Below are positions 1 through 12,126 of a stretch of 64,000 nt of DNA, one piece after another. The translations under genes and the position numbers were made by a program. A model generated the notes under the pieces. The model saw only the letters and a list, made by a program, of their open reading frames with translations. It did not search any database and had not been told where the DNA came from. Each line of letters begins with the position of its first letter. The stretch's first letter is position 1. The DNA is taken from assembly GCA_013180625.2 (NCBI GenBank), contig SNVD02012909.1, positions 1 to 64,000 on the forward strand, written 5' to 3'. Source of the DNA: Boswellia sacra. Lineage: Eukaryota > Streptophyta > Magnoliopsida > Sapindales > Burseraceae.

Positions 1-1360
1 AACATCACCATCTTGTAGTAACAAGAAAAAATCGTTAATCTGATATGTTTAGAATTTTCCACTTTATGTCAACACACATCTGAACAAATATACACTAAAC
101 ATTTTTATTAAAACAAAAATTATAAACAAAAAAAAAAACCCTTGAACTATTGATGATCTATCACAATCTAAAACTACAGTACAATAAATTTAGATATCAA
201 ATCTAAGAATTTGTATGTATAGATATTGTTGACAAGCACATAAATTCCAACAAATAAATAGGTTGAAACCTTTGCCGATATGTATGATTTGAATAGCTTT
301 ATAATTATAGATGAGACCAATTATCATTGAATTTACCCATTATAATTACTTTCCAAATAAATGATTCTTTAGACATTTCTATAGACGTATTTTGAATTAT
401 GGACCATAAATTTCATTTATAATTTGTGAAAAATGTTTTCATATATTGACTTATAACAAGTTGCATTATTAAATTTTAAACAAATACTAATCAAAATAAA
501 CAAGCAAAGAAGAGAACAAATTTTAAGGTCACATGAAGCATCAATTAGAGCAAGAACACACGCTAGAGTTTTTTGTTTCAATTATAATGCATAGAAAATA
601 AATAATAAGAATACCAAGGTAATTTTAGGTGAAGTATTTGTCAATAAACATTTATGCATCCTCTTTTGTGAAAACAGATAAAGGTGTTAACCTTCTGTTA
701 ATGGAATATAATTCTTACAATTTGAACAAAGGAAAGAGATACCATAAAATTCACAATTTTATGGCTAAACGAGTGCAGAATGTATAAAGCCACCATCCTC
801 TCTTTATTGTTTCCAGAAAACTGCTCCTAAGAAACCATCGAAAACCCATATTCCAGTCTATTGGTAGCATATCATTGGCATTGAAGCCACAAATCCTAGT
901 TACACACAGTCGTATTATTATATTAATATACCAAAGTTTAGTATAAAATGCTATGTTGCAATAATTTGTGGAGGCATATAATTATTTCTGGTCTTCATAG
1001 CTAATTATCTTTGAAGAATATATTACATATAATCTTCAGAAAGAAGCTCTATAATACATAGAAGTATTACAAAATAAATATTGGAAAATAGAATAATGTA
1101 TTTATTCCCCAACAATATTCAGCTATCAAAGAATTGTCATATGTTTCTTCTAAGATAATTAACTTATGAAACTTTACAATGGTGATTTTTGGGAATTGGC
1201 AGAGGCGTTTTTAAACTTAAAAGTCTGACATTGGCAGAACTTTAATCATGAAACATGTGGCTAAACTACAATGATAAGAATGATTTCCCAACTTCAGCTA
1301 CTGACTATTGTAACATGTTTGACTACTCAACCTAAGAGAGAATGAAATTAGGACTTTTTT
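1..1360. other. AT-rich flank, no gene seen
   Basis: This stretch lies downstream of the DPB2 pseudogene, which is on the minus strand. I see no open frame with a recognisable protein, no splice-bounded exon and no transposon end with a duplication. It is AT-rich with short A runs. It may hold the 3' untranslated region of the DPB2 locus next to its stop codon. Confidence 0.5.
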
Positions 1361-3219
1361 TCATACTCACAAGGCTGAAAACTCAACTTCCTGGGTGTAA
1401 CGACGATATGCTACAAAAGTACTATCACTTGAAAAAGAACCAGAATTGAAACAGGTGATTCCAGTGTATTTGAATGCCTTCTGCTCGCTTCGATCGCTTA
1501 AAACTATCTGTTTGATTGAAACAAATGTCAAAAATATATGATAAACGAAAAAAAATGGCAATATCTTTGTGCATTTCCAATGTCATCAAAATTGATTTTT
1601 AAAAAATTGTGAGTCTATTTTTAATACATGTGTGTGTGTGTGTGTGTTAAATTTTATTAGAAATTAAACGCTTAATTTTGTTTCCCATACATAGCACAAG
1701 ATATGAATCAAACTCTTCTTATTTGTTGAGCCAATAAATGTTTATCCACAATCACAACTTTAAGATGTTAAATCCAATACTTTCTTGACTTGAATGGTAA
1801 AGGAGTGATTCACCCATTCAAAATAATCTGGTTGGATTTAATCTTTTAAGCATCCAGATCTCATGAGAGACAAATCTAGAATGCATTCTACTACCATTCT
1901 TTGTAATCAAGTAATGATAAGTAGTAAAGCATTGCAATGCAAAACATTATATTTGTTAGAAGCATGAATTTAAGATGTGAGTAATACCGTATGTGGAGTT
2001 GGATATGGATGAAGAGAGTGATCTTAATTCCAGATAATTAGTTGCACCATCAGAGGGAGTGGACGCAGATGACTTTGGTGATTTATGGCAGCAATAAGCT
2101 GCAGCAGAAATTCAAAACCATCAGCTGGATGACCCAATATCCAAAATTGATAAGTCAATCTGCAAATTTGTCTTGGTGGGTTGGGGAAAGAAAAGTACAT
2201 GATCAAAAGGATCATCAGTTTCCTCTGAAGATGGAGGAATCAAACATGAACGACGAATTCTGTACAGCAGATCCTGATGAAAAAACACGATTTATTGGGT
2301 GTAGAACTTGATTCTGTATTTGACACAAGAATTGATAGCATGTTAATGAAATTAGATACACAGAGCTGCTATAGCCAATTCACAAGACACTATACTTTCA
2401 AGAGCAGTAGCAATTTTATAAGAAGAGCATCCTTATAATTAACAAATTCCATGCAGTTCACAGAACATATAATTCAAATAACATTAAGAGAGAGATGAAT
2501 GGAGAATGTTCTCAGGAGGAAACTAAAGTTATTTCATCAATGTTTCAATGGTCAGAGATTAACCTGCAAGGATTACTGGAAAATATGGCATTCGGGATGT
2601 AATTTTGAAGCTCTTCAGTTAGATATTTTGGTAAAGCGCACCAGGGAAGAACGGTTGATGGACCTGAAATCATCAAAAAGCAGAAGTCTCAAGCAACATT
2701 ACCATATGTGTCAAAAAATTGAAGAAGCACACAATAGTCAATTTAATAAACAAAAACCAATTGTGCTCTGTTAGACGTGGACGGGCTTCAATCATTTTCC
2801 CAAGCTTGCCAAATTGTAATCTACATATCCATATTGCAGGTTATTGTTTTTAGATTTTAAAAATAAAGCTTTCTTTAAAAAATTTAAAAACACAAAACAA
2901 CACAAAATCTATAACACCTCACCTGAGACTCCAATAAGAATGAAAAGAGAGGCTACATGGGTGAGAGCAAAAGTTCCCCATAAATACAAATAAAGAAGGA
3001 ACCACCTCCACACTCTCAAAACCATCAAGGACAACCTCCAGCTTTCCCATAACCTTCTTTAAGGACAAGATAGTGATATGATTAAACCAAGGTATTCAAA
3101 GAAAAGAGGGGAAACAAAGGAAGTAGAGATTGTGTTTCACCTCTTCATTATCCAACCAAATGTCAGAGTATGAGAAACATGTCATTCATTGCTCTCTTTT
3201 CAAGATCTGCAAGTCTGAG

Positions 3220-3343
3220 CTATAGAAAGTGTATAGGAAAATCATGACCATAAACTTATAATACCCTACAGCTACAGTCAATTGTAAAGAATGAATTGAA
3301 TAAGTTATCTCCAAACTGATAAAGGAAAAGAATGAAAGGATAC
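3220..3343 (-). other. U12-type (GT-AG) intron in the DPB2 pseudogene
   Basis: The 5' splice site reads GTATCCTTTC (3343-3334), the minor-spliceosome consensus. The branch region TTCCTATAC (3239-3231) resembles TTCCTTAAC with two differences and puts its adenosine 12 bases from the TATAG acceptor. Splicing here joins ...SKEGT to LRLADLEKR in frame, as expected for DPB2. The intron is 124 bp. Confidence 0.8.
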
Positions 3344-3448
3344 AGTCCCCTCTTTTGATAGTGTACCACCACCAAAGAAGTGATGTCCCACGAGTAGCTT
3401 CAGTGACTTTTCTCTGTCCTCCAATGGGGGAAATCCACAGGTAATTAC

Positions 3449-5811
3449 CTTCATGACAAAACCACTACTAGAATTTCTGAAATCAACAACATTAATCCTA
3501 ATGGGCCTCTCCAAAGTTGCATCCAGATGCTAGTAAGGGAAACAGAACTATATTCTTAAGAATCTGTAGAAAATTCTGTCACATGAATTTGCAGCAGCAT
3601 TAAAAATAAAACATTGATGCTTAAGTTGAAATTATGATAGCCAGAGGATAAGCTAAGAATTCAGCCCTATGTTTGGCCTTTTCTTAGAGCAATCATAAAT
3701 ACTCACACGAAGGCAACATATCTACTTTATTCATAATGATTTAAACGACGACAAATGGTCAACATAAAAGCTTTTCCAGAAATATCAGGTTATAATCTCT
3801 ATAATCAAGACAGTTCCATAAACATTTAGCAGATATGAAGTGTAAGACATTTGATTTCCAAGTCAAGACCGAAAGCTTGGAGAGATTTTTTCAGGCTTAT
3901 CACCCACAAATATTCCATACAATAACAACCACCCAGTGGTTATGGTACCACCTAATTGCATTTACTTTATCGAGGAGAATCAACCTCATTCAAAACTTAA
4001 TCTTTTAAAAGTCAAAATTTGAGAAAACTTGTTTTTTGACCACTATTACAGCAATAAAAAATATTGAATACCAATCCAAAATAATAGTCATTGACCACCA
4101 TTCTTCAAATTTCAGATAGCTACAAGGTTTTGCAACTTGGTTTTAAAAATATTGAGATTCACTGAATATGAATCACTAAAGCATTAAGCAATCTCTAGGA
4201 GGCCCCTGAGAATTAGTTATTTAAAACTCCAAAAACACCCACACTCCTGGGGCTCTTCAAATACAGTTAAAATACCCTCTTTTGACATATAAGAAAAATT
4301 TTGGTGTTAATTGATGAGGACAGGGGGTAGGTCAAGTTAAAAGAAAAGGAGAGAGATGTAGACAGAGGAAATGGGAGAAATAATAGAAGAAATTTAGGGA
4401 GAAATTGAGTGAAACTGAGGGAGAAGACAATCTTTTTACAAAAAGATCAAAACCAATAATAACCAAGTCTGAAAATAACATAACTAAAGGCTCCTATTTA
4501 TAAGACCTTAAAGTATAGTTCTACTAGGAAATATAATTATATTAGGAAATAGAATACTAATCCTAGTTTAATTAGAAAATACTAAAATTAAATTCTAAGC
4601 AAAATAGTAAACTATTAATTAGGAAAATAACTCAAATTAGGATTACTCCCAATTTAGGAAGTCAAAATCCCTAATTTATTAAAATCCCTAAAATATAATT
4701 GAAATCCCTAATTTATTCCTAATATGTTCTATATCATTAATATTTCCAACTGGGTTTCTTGGCAATATAAGATCAAATTGATCTCTAAATCAGCACAAGA
4801 TTGAACAAATGGAACTATGAGGGTGAAATCCTCTATGTCAATTTTCTGACTACGCTGAGCTTTTCAAAATAATTGTGGAGTAAGTTTAATCATTTTGAAA
4901 CTTGGAAACTAGGTATTCACACAAAAAGTTATCAAAACTTTACGCCTAGTGTGTGCTACCTACTAATTTCTATTTTCTTATCATGGACAAAAAATTAATT
5001 TTCCTTTCACAACAACAACAAAAGTAACAAATGAATAAACTAAAATTAGGTTTAATTGTAATTATGAATAACAAATTTTCAAAATCTTCTATGCATTAAT
5101 ATGAAATAAAAAAAAAAAAGCATAGAATTGATTAACATGCATTTTATGCACATTTTATTTCTAAACACTACAAGTTTTTAATACTGTACAGAACTAAATT
5201 CATGGTTTTTTTCAAGCTGTTGTTTACTCCAGAATTAACAAAACCCTAACAATAGTTGTAGTTTGACACTAATAAAGGTATCAGACTTTTAGTCCCTTAA
5301 ATATAAACATCAAGCTGTATGCACAATGATGCTGTAAATGAGTCTTCATGTATGTTCCAGCGTTTATTAACTATTAAAATTAGAGATGAAAATGTAAACT
5401 TCTAAGAAAATCTTTTATCAAAAAGGCATAAAAGACCTGTACCGAAGCACATTTTTATCAGCTTTCTGACATGCAAATTTTCCATTAGAAGTGACAAAAA
5501 AAGCAGTAAATATAATATTTATTATACTTACAGCCAAGACTACAAATGATTAGGTTTTTCTGTTTGGTTATCATAATGGAATTTAATGTCAATACTACAC
5601 ATTTTTAATCAAAATTATGCCGTTAAATGCTCATACATGCTTGTATAAGTTCAAACATAAATCATTTCTTCAATTCTTATCTACCAATAATAATGAAAAG
5701 AATAATAAAATGATATTTTATCAAACATTTCTGGTTGTATCATTAATTATTAAACCCAGCCAGATAAAATAATTAAGTAGGTAAGAGGTAAGACATCAGA
5801 ATTTTGGCAAA
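3449..5811. other. Distal part of DPB2 intron 5, no gene
   Basis: This AT-rich sequence lies between exon 6 and the solo LTR inside intron 5 (9137-3449). I find no coding signal. A purine-rich patch near 4340-4430 and short A/T tracts stand out but match nothing I can name. The intron may have been enlarged by old insertions that I cannot delimit. Confidence 0.45.
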
Positions 5812-8620
5812 AAGTGTGTAATACCCTAAATTTCGAAAGACCATGGTACACTTTTATTACAATATACATATGCATATGTGTGTGTGTGTGTGATGTGTAT
5901 GTGTAGTGTTAGATGATGTTATAATAGAATAGTGATTTGGGGTGGTTGGTGAAAGATTTATGAAGTTAGGGCCTCAAAGGAGTTTTCCCGTCTAAGCTTA
6001 TCTGTAAAAACCCCCCAGCCTCTAGAATTTTCATTTATTTCTATCTTCTCTACCAAAGAGCTCCAGCACACTCTCTTGCTTCTTCCCTCTACTTGTCAAG
6101 AAATTTTGAAGAGAAAGGAGTTACAAGGTAAAAATCTATCATTCTCTTCAATCTCCCTCTCGTGTATATGAGTAATTGAGTAGGAATCTTGTGGTTTAAG
6201 TTAATTTATACCTTGTATGTGCTGGAATCTTGATAGGAAAAGTGAGTTACGAGTGTGGCATGGGATTACTAAGTAAATTCGGTGAGTAAGAGAGAGATAG
6301 AAATAGAACTTGGGTTCAAATTCAGTGCAGCCTACACATTGCGCAGCATAGGAAATGAAAATTCTTAAAAATTGTAGAGTAGCTGCTTGGCTTTGAAATT
6401 TTTACAGGTGAAAATAGACATGTCTAGGTGTGTGTGAAATTTGGAATTACTCAAAAATTCATAGTATATGATTTTTAATGAATTTTTGAATTTCTGGTTC
6501 GAAATTTATGCTTCCCCTGTTTTAAAACAAGGCATGTGGAACGAAAATTGTTTGAAGGGTGAAACAATTACAAAAATGCCTGATTTTTAGTGTGATAACC
6601 CTTTAATATGTTCTCTTTGAGACTGGAAGTTTTCAAGGTCGTTGAAGCCTTGTATGAATTATGGTGATTTTTCAAATTTAGACTGGTAAAACTGAAAATT
6701 CCAATTTTCAGAACAGAGCAAATAGATTAAATTATATTTGACCGCCTTAAACTTAGTGAAAAGTAGTGATTTTCATTGAGATCATGTAGGGACACGTCAT
6801 TTATTGGACTGTAAAGTTTGGTAAGGATTTGAGTTTTGTTGAGACTTGAGGAAATTTTCAAAGTCGAATTGCTTAGCTAGTAATGCAGATAGGCAAGAAG
6901 CTAAGGTGTGCTACGTTGGGTGAATTCTAAGAGCATACGCTTTCAATTTGATTCGATAATCTAAATAAGGCATGTTACATGTGTATACATGTGATTTACA
7001 AATTTGGGTAGACTATGAGTTAGGTTTTGACTTCTTAGAAAATCAGTCAATAAAATGTGTGAAAGATTGAGTCAACAAAAGTATTTGTTTTATGTTATTG
7101 AACAATGATCCTTAGAGGACTTGTTATGATTTTAGGTGGGATTAAGGACTCTACAACGGAAATCTCATAAGGTAAGTAAGCTGAACTTTCTGAGGGCACA
7201 ATAAACTATGGTCATGCGCGTGTTTGTCATGCGCGTGTTTGACTCTATAATGTATAAGGCATATGCATATGTTTTGATCGTATAATGTGTTGAATGGGAA
7301 GTAGTACTGTGACTTGGAGATGTGAGAATTGGGATCATGAATCCATGATCTGAATGTGATGTGTTGTGATATTTGGAAAGGCTCTAAGGTTAAATATGAT
7401 GTGTGATGATATTTGAAAAGTGCACTTAGAGCTTCATTTTGTGATTAAAATTGGAATTGTGATACATGAATGGAATGCCAAACTTTGGGACATTGAATAT
7501 CCATTTTGTAATTGTGTACACTTATGAATGGGGCACCTCTTGAAGTTGTATGTATGAGCTACCTCTTGAGGGTCACAAAGGCCGCAAAGTGCCACACACA
7601 ACACAAAGTGTCGTAAATAAGAAAATGTGTAAAAAGTGAATGTGTTTATTCCTAATGAGAGTCACCTCTTGAAGTTGTGTGTGTGAGCTACCTCTTGGGG
7701 GTCACAGTGACCTCAAAATGCCACACGCAACACAAAGTGACACAAATAAAAGAATGTGGTATAAATATATGAATTCGAAAATGTGATGTGAGAATGTAAT
7801 ATAATTATGTGTTTTTAAATATGGAATGCTATATAGTATGTGTGATGCTAAAGTTGTATTATATTGAAATTTATTTGAGTATAAACATGTGTATGTGAAT
7901 GATTTTGTGTATGTGTATATGTGACATGAAAAAAAAAAAAAGGCCATGTTGGGAAGTGAAAATGAGTTGTGCAAATTGTGTAAAGTGAATGGTCTAGGGA
8001 CATGTTATATACATATAAGTGAAGGAAATGAGCTAAACAAGATAGGCCAAACAGAAAATTGGCGCCGTTGCGCCATATATATTGTGCAGGAGTGCAATTT
8101 AGCTATTCAAATTCAGCCCAACCACAAAATTGGTGCTCCTGAGCCACTTTCCTTGTGCAGTAGCACATGAACAGTAATTTCTGTGTTTTGTCTTCTGATA
8201 CAAGTTATTGTTGCTTGTACCCTAAGAAATGAACAGCAATAACACAGTAACTCAATTTTTGGTTGATTAATGACTGTAGCATTTTGAAATGGCTTACTTA
8301 CTGAGTTTTACTAATAAATTTATTGTGTACCTCAGGTGACCACTAGTTCTGAAGACTGTTGGAGGATTTTTGGGCACAAATGACAAAGTTCCCTTGACAA
8401 CCACGGGCCGCTGCAGCCTTATTTATTTTGTCGTTGTATTTTGATAGGACATTTTTATGTTTGTATATATATATATAATTTGATATAATGTGGTTGTGAC
8501 ATGAAACTTTGTTTCTAGAGAAATGAAAGTTGATCTTTGGTAAATTACTGTGATTTTTTCATAAATTTGACTATTGTTTGCTGAACTTTGAATGAGTGAT
8601 ATTAGAGGCGTGACAAAGTG
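5812..8620. mobile_element. Solo LTR (gypsy-like) with 5-bp duplication
   Basis: The element 5817-8615 (2,799 bp) begins TGTAATACCC and ends GGCGTGACA, so it has the TG...CA ends of a long terminal repeat. It is flanked by the 5-bp direct duplication AAGTG (5812-5816 and 8616-8620). No gag, pol, primer site or second LTR is present, which points to a solo LTR left by recombination between two LTRs. The length and the TGTAATACCC/GTGACA ends resemble long LTRs of plant chromoviruses (Tekay/Del-like); that assignment is inference. It contains short imperfect repeats around 7540-7740 (CACCTCTTGAAGTTG and neighbours) and a small TG repeat near 5876. It sits in intron 5 of the DPB2 pseudogene. Confidence 0.78.
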
Positions 8621-9215
8621 AGCAGGACAAAATGGAGGAATTGAAAGCTTAACAAGACTCAAAGAAGAACCAAGACTATAATGGATAAAGGAGGTGAAAA
8701 AGCCATGATATTATACAAAGAAGAAATAAAGTCCTTTAAGAGAAAATAATGATGTACATCCATGACCCATGGACTTAACATTATATGATCCAGTCAGTCT
8801 ACAGATACATTATTAATATATGCCATTATCCGACAACCGATGACTAAAAGGTATAATTGTTTAAGGAACCTAGCATAGAAATTACCGTGCTATTTAGAGG
8901 TGACAGGGAACTTTACAGATGGTATAAAAAAATTGACTTCTCTATAACAACTTTGACCAGTAAGCATTAAGCTAGAGCTATCAACAAATGGTAACGGTTA
9001 TTAACAAAATTATAGGCATTTCAGTATGTCATGAAAGGTCAATACTGCTAAAAAAGCATATAGCAATTTAAGAAATAATTCTCAAAAAGTGAAATACATG
9101 AATAAGAACTATTACTAGGAGGAAATACATCTCTTACCTGAAAAATACGCTCTATAAGCATCTCAACTTCAGCTAACACAATAGTGTTTTCTGAAAAAAA
9201 TCCTGTGGTGATTTT

Positions 9216-9684
9216 GTAATAATTGTCAAGGAAATTATGATTTGTTATCTCAATTATAATAGCATCAAACCATCAGTTCCATAAATTTGCATATTCAAGA
9301 AAAAATTTAAATAGTAAATCATAACCTATGCCACTGTCATAATCTATTCTGAATATACTCTAGCTAATAAAGTAGACTTTTGTCATTTTTCTTTTCCTTC
9401 ATTCTCAGTTGGCAACAAAAACAATAAACCAAATAAATAACTGGACAAGTTTCTGGACAAATAGAGACAAATCAGCTAAGGTACTAACTCAGAGTACAAC
9501 AGGCAATACTATAGTGGCTTCAAATTTGAGAAAAACCAAATAGAGATAAAGCAAAAAGAAAACTAATTTTACTTAAAGTATTCTTATAAACAATTTCTTG
9601 ATAAGAAATAGATTCTTTTGAAAAGTAAAATTATGACGTACTAGCTCCAACAAATGATAGAACAAGAAATTGGGTAAAGGATAT
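9216..9684 (-). other. U12-type AT-AC intron in the DPB2 pseudogene
   Basis: The intron starts ATATCCTTTA (9684-9675), the exact AT-AC minor-spliceosome donor. It ends in AC (9217-9216), with the branch sequence TTCCTTGAC (9233-9225) whose adenosine is 10 bases before the splice. Splicing joins EIDLSKA to KITTGFFSENTIVLAE, the expected DPB2 order. No GT-AG pair restores this reading frame. Length is 469 bp. Confidence 0.88.
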
Positions 9685-11537
9685 TGCTTTGGATAGATCA
9701 ATTTCCACTGAAGCTGTAAGGTCTCCCAAGTAGAAGTGACCATCCTCTAACTGAGATATTACACCCATGACCCATCTTCTCCCCGTTCGCTCAACAAGAG
9801 ACTGAATGGTGGAAATCTGTGCAACAACAAGAATAAAGCCATGTTTTCATGTTGAGAGGTGTGAACTGAATAAGACAATAGAGAGAGACAGAAATAAAGA
9901 GAAGAACAAGTGAACAACCTCACAGCTTCCAAATTCTGAGGTTTCAACATCAAAAGAAGGCCTAGAAAAATGTTGATCACGAGAGACCCTCTGGAGCAGC
10001 AGCAGAAACCTATCTCCATACGATGCTGCTTCTGCAGAAGCAGCCCCATGAATAGGCAGGCTGCCTGTATGCCTATGATCAAAACAAAGTCAATTAAATG
10101 CCCTCAATTACCAAACAAACAGATATTTTAAATAAGCTAATCCACCCTGGACACTTTAATCATCATTCATTTTCTCTAAATTTTTCAAATTTGATAAATA
10201 TGCAATGTTGGAAACACTATTTTAAGCCAAATTGTTAAATAGAAAATACTATTCAAAATGATATTACCCATGTCAATCTAGTTTCCCATTAAACAGAGGA
10301 CAGCAAATTAAAAGAAAGAAAAATGTTAGATAACAATAGCTAACAATAGCATATAGTGTATCTAAGCACTTTTTTCACAACATCAAACGCTTTTTCAAAT
10401 AGTTAAGAGAGTCTTCACACAGGTTTAAAAGCAGTTATCAGATTAAAAAAAAAGAAAAATAAAAGTAAAATAAAAGACCAAGAATTTCATGATCACTTTT
10501 TCAGAAAGTAATTCTATTTAAAAACACTCAAAAACACTTTCTAGAAAAGTAAACTCAAATGTGCCCTTATAAATAAGATAAATTGCATAGTATAACATAA
10601 CATACTGATAAAACTGTTTCTTGATAGGATCGTAATAGAACTTGGGAACCAAAAAGACATCAATTACGCGAACACCAGAATGATTAGAAATCGAGCTAGG
10701 ATCCTCCTCAGTGGCAGCCTCAGCTTCCAATAAAAGACTGATAACACGATGCACTGACTCCCCATATATTATAGAAGATTTCACAGCAAATTCAACATAA
10801 CAATCAATACATAACAAGATCAACGGTGAAAATAAATTAAACAATTGGCATTTCTAATTTCCCCACTTTCAACGCGATTCAAACAAAAGGAAGCAAACAG
10901 AAACTTATAATAAAATGACTCTCAAATCCAACTCCATGAGGAATTTAAAGTAAATGCATTCAAATTTTAAAATAAATCTTGCCCTAATTAGATAACAAAC
11001 ATTTTGAAAAAAATAATAATAATAATAATAAGTAAATAAAAAATTCCAACTAAAATTTTCTACCCTAATTTTTTCCAAAATCTAAACAAAACTGCAATTC
11101 AACTCATCAATTCGGTTATTTTGAAATGAAATGGAGTTAGAGATAGTGAAATGATGCTTAAATGACAAAAACACGAGAAATTGAAACTGTAAATACAAGT
11201 CTCGCTCTAATTAGACAACAAATCATTTTCTACCCCAATTTTTTAGTCAAAATCTAAACAAAGGAGAAATTGAAGTTATCGTGAATTACAGGATTCGTTT
11301 TCGAGCTGATCGAGGAGGAGATCAATGGCCTCGTGTTCGGCGTCAGGAAAACGATCGACGAAGGAAAGGATTTCGTCCAGAGCTTCGATTTTGAGGCCGT
11401 AGCCTCCGATCTTCAGCTTCTTCAGTATCTTCTTTCGCGTTTGTGCACTCGTTTTGGCTCTTGCGCAGCGTTCGCTCACTCTGGATCTTGCCTCTGTGCT
11501 ACTGTTTTTCCCCTGCTCGCTTTCGCCCTGCTTTTGA

Positions 11538-11559
11538 GCGGGAAATAAACGGCGGGAAA
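11538..11559 (-). promoter_or_regulatory. Two E2F-like sites upstream of DPB2
   Basis: Two copies of GCGGGAAA (11538-11545 and 11552-11559; TTTCCCGC on the gene's strand) lie 14 bp apart, about 90-110 bp upstream of the former start codon. TTTCCCGC is the plant E2F consensus found in promoters of replication genes, which suits a polymerase epsilon subunit. The sites are seen directly; their function is inferred. Confidence 0.65.
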
Positions 11560-12126
11560 ATTATTTAGTAAAAAGGACGTTCCGGGTGAACCCTAAACGA
11601 CTACCCCATAGTCTAACGGTGTCATGCTCCGTTAACTCTGTAAAGATTTTTATGAAGGACAATTTTGAAATTTACTCAAGGTTTCTATTTTATTATTTAA
11701 CCCGTTAATACGGTAAAGTGGAAAAGATTTTATAAAGGTTGTGTCTGTCCTTCTCAAAACCTCTCCTCTTAGGGGTTACCGGACTGGGAGGTTATTGATG
11801 AAATTGGATGTCACAACGCTATCAATATAAAGTTAGAAAATAATAATAATAATAATCAATATTTGTGAAACATATATTAAAAACATAAAATAAAAAAAAA
11901 AATTGCTATGGTTTAATTTGTAGACTGAAGAAGAAAACCGCTGGACCTGAAACTTTTAGTGAGACATGACTGTACTTAGAATTTGCACGAGAGGATGGCT
12001 GCGACTGGGCTGAGCAAATGAAAATTCAAATTGAAAGGGTCACGTCAAACCTAGTTCTCTATTTTGCTTTTATGGAGAAATTACATTCAGACCCTTATTA
12101 TAAGGACCCATCAGTCTGAGCAAATA
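11560..12126. other. Intergenic, no gene seen
   Basis: This is the upstream flank of the DPB2 pseudogene up to the inverted-repeat element. It contains a short TAA microsatellite (near 11838) and A runs. I see no coding signal. Confidence 0.45.

Larger units (their letters stand above)
1367..11452 (-). pseudogene. DPB2: DNA polymerase epsilon subunit 2 (DPB2) pseudogene
   Basis: DPB2 is the second subunit of replicative DNA polymerase epsilon; it has an OB-fold and an inactive phosphoesterase domain and is about 525 residues in plants. Exons placed by similarity and splice sites (minus strand): 11452-11290, 10783-10606, 10072-9919, 9816-9685, 9215-9138, 3448-3344, 3219-3141, 3053-2923, 2820-about 2735, 2663-2564, 2313-2199, 2098-1988, 1507-1367. 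Together they make about 524 codons. Recognisable stretches include KIGGYGLKIEALDEILSF, RRWVMGVISQLEDGHFYLGD, VMGKLEVVLDGFESVE and STFVAYRRYTQEVEFSAL. Lesions: the expected ATG is ACG (11452-11450); the exon 2 acceptor reads TG instead of AG (10785-10784); exon 7 is 79 bp where about 81 is expected, giving a frameshift; the PGPED-like end of exon 9 is gone; in-frame TAA stops lie at 2294-2292 and 2026-2024. Exons 3 to 6 look undamaged. A solo LTR enlarges intron 5. An intact copy presumably exists elsewhere. The identity is from memory of plant DPB2 but matches along its whole length. Confidence 0.9.

Noticed and set aside
1367..11452. DPB2 as a working gene with unusual splicing or recoding
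   Set aside because: Loss of the start codon, two stops, a frameshift and a damaged junction together cannot be explained by splicing.
11333..11548. Plus-strand open frame over DPB2 exon 1
   Set aside because: It is the antisense shadow of the real exon on the minus strand.
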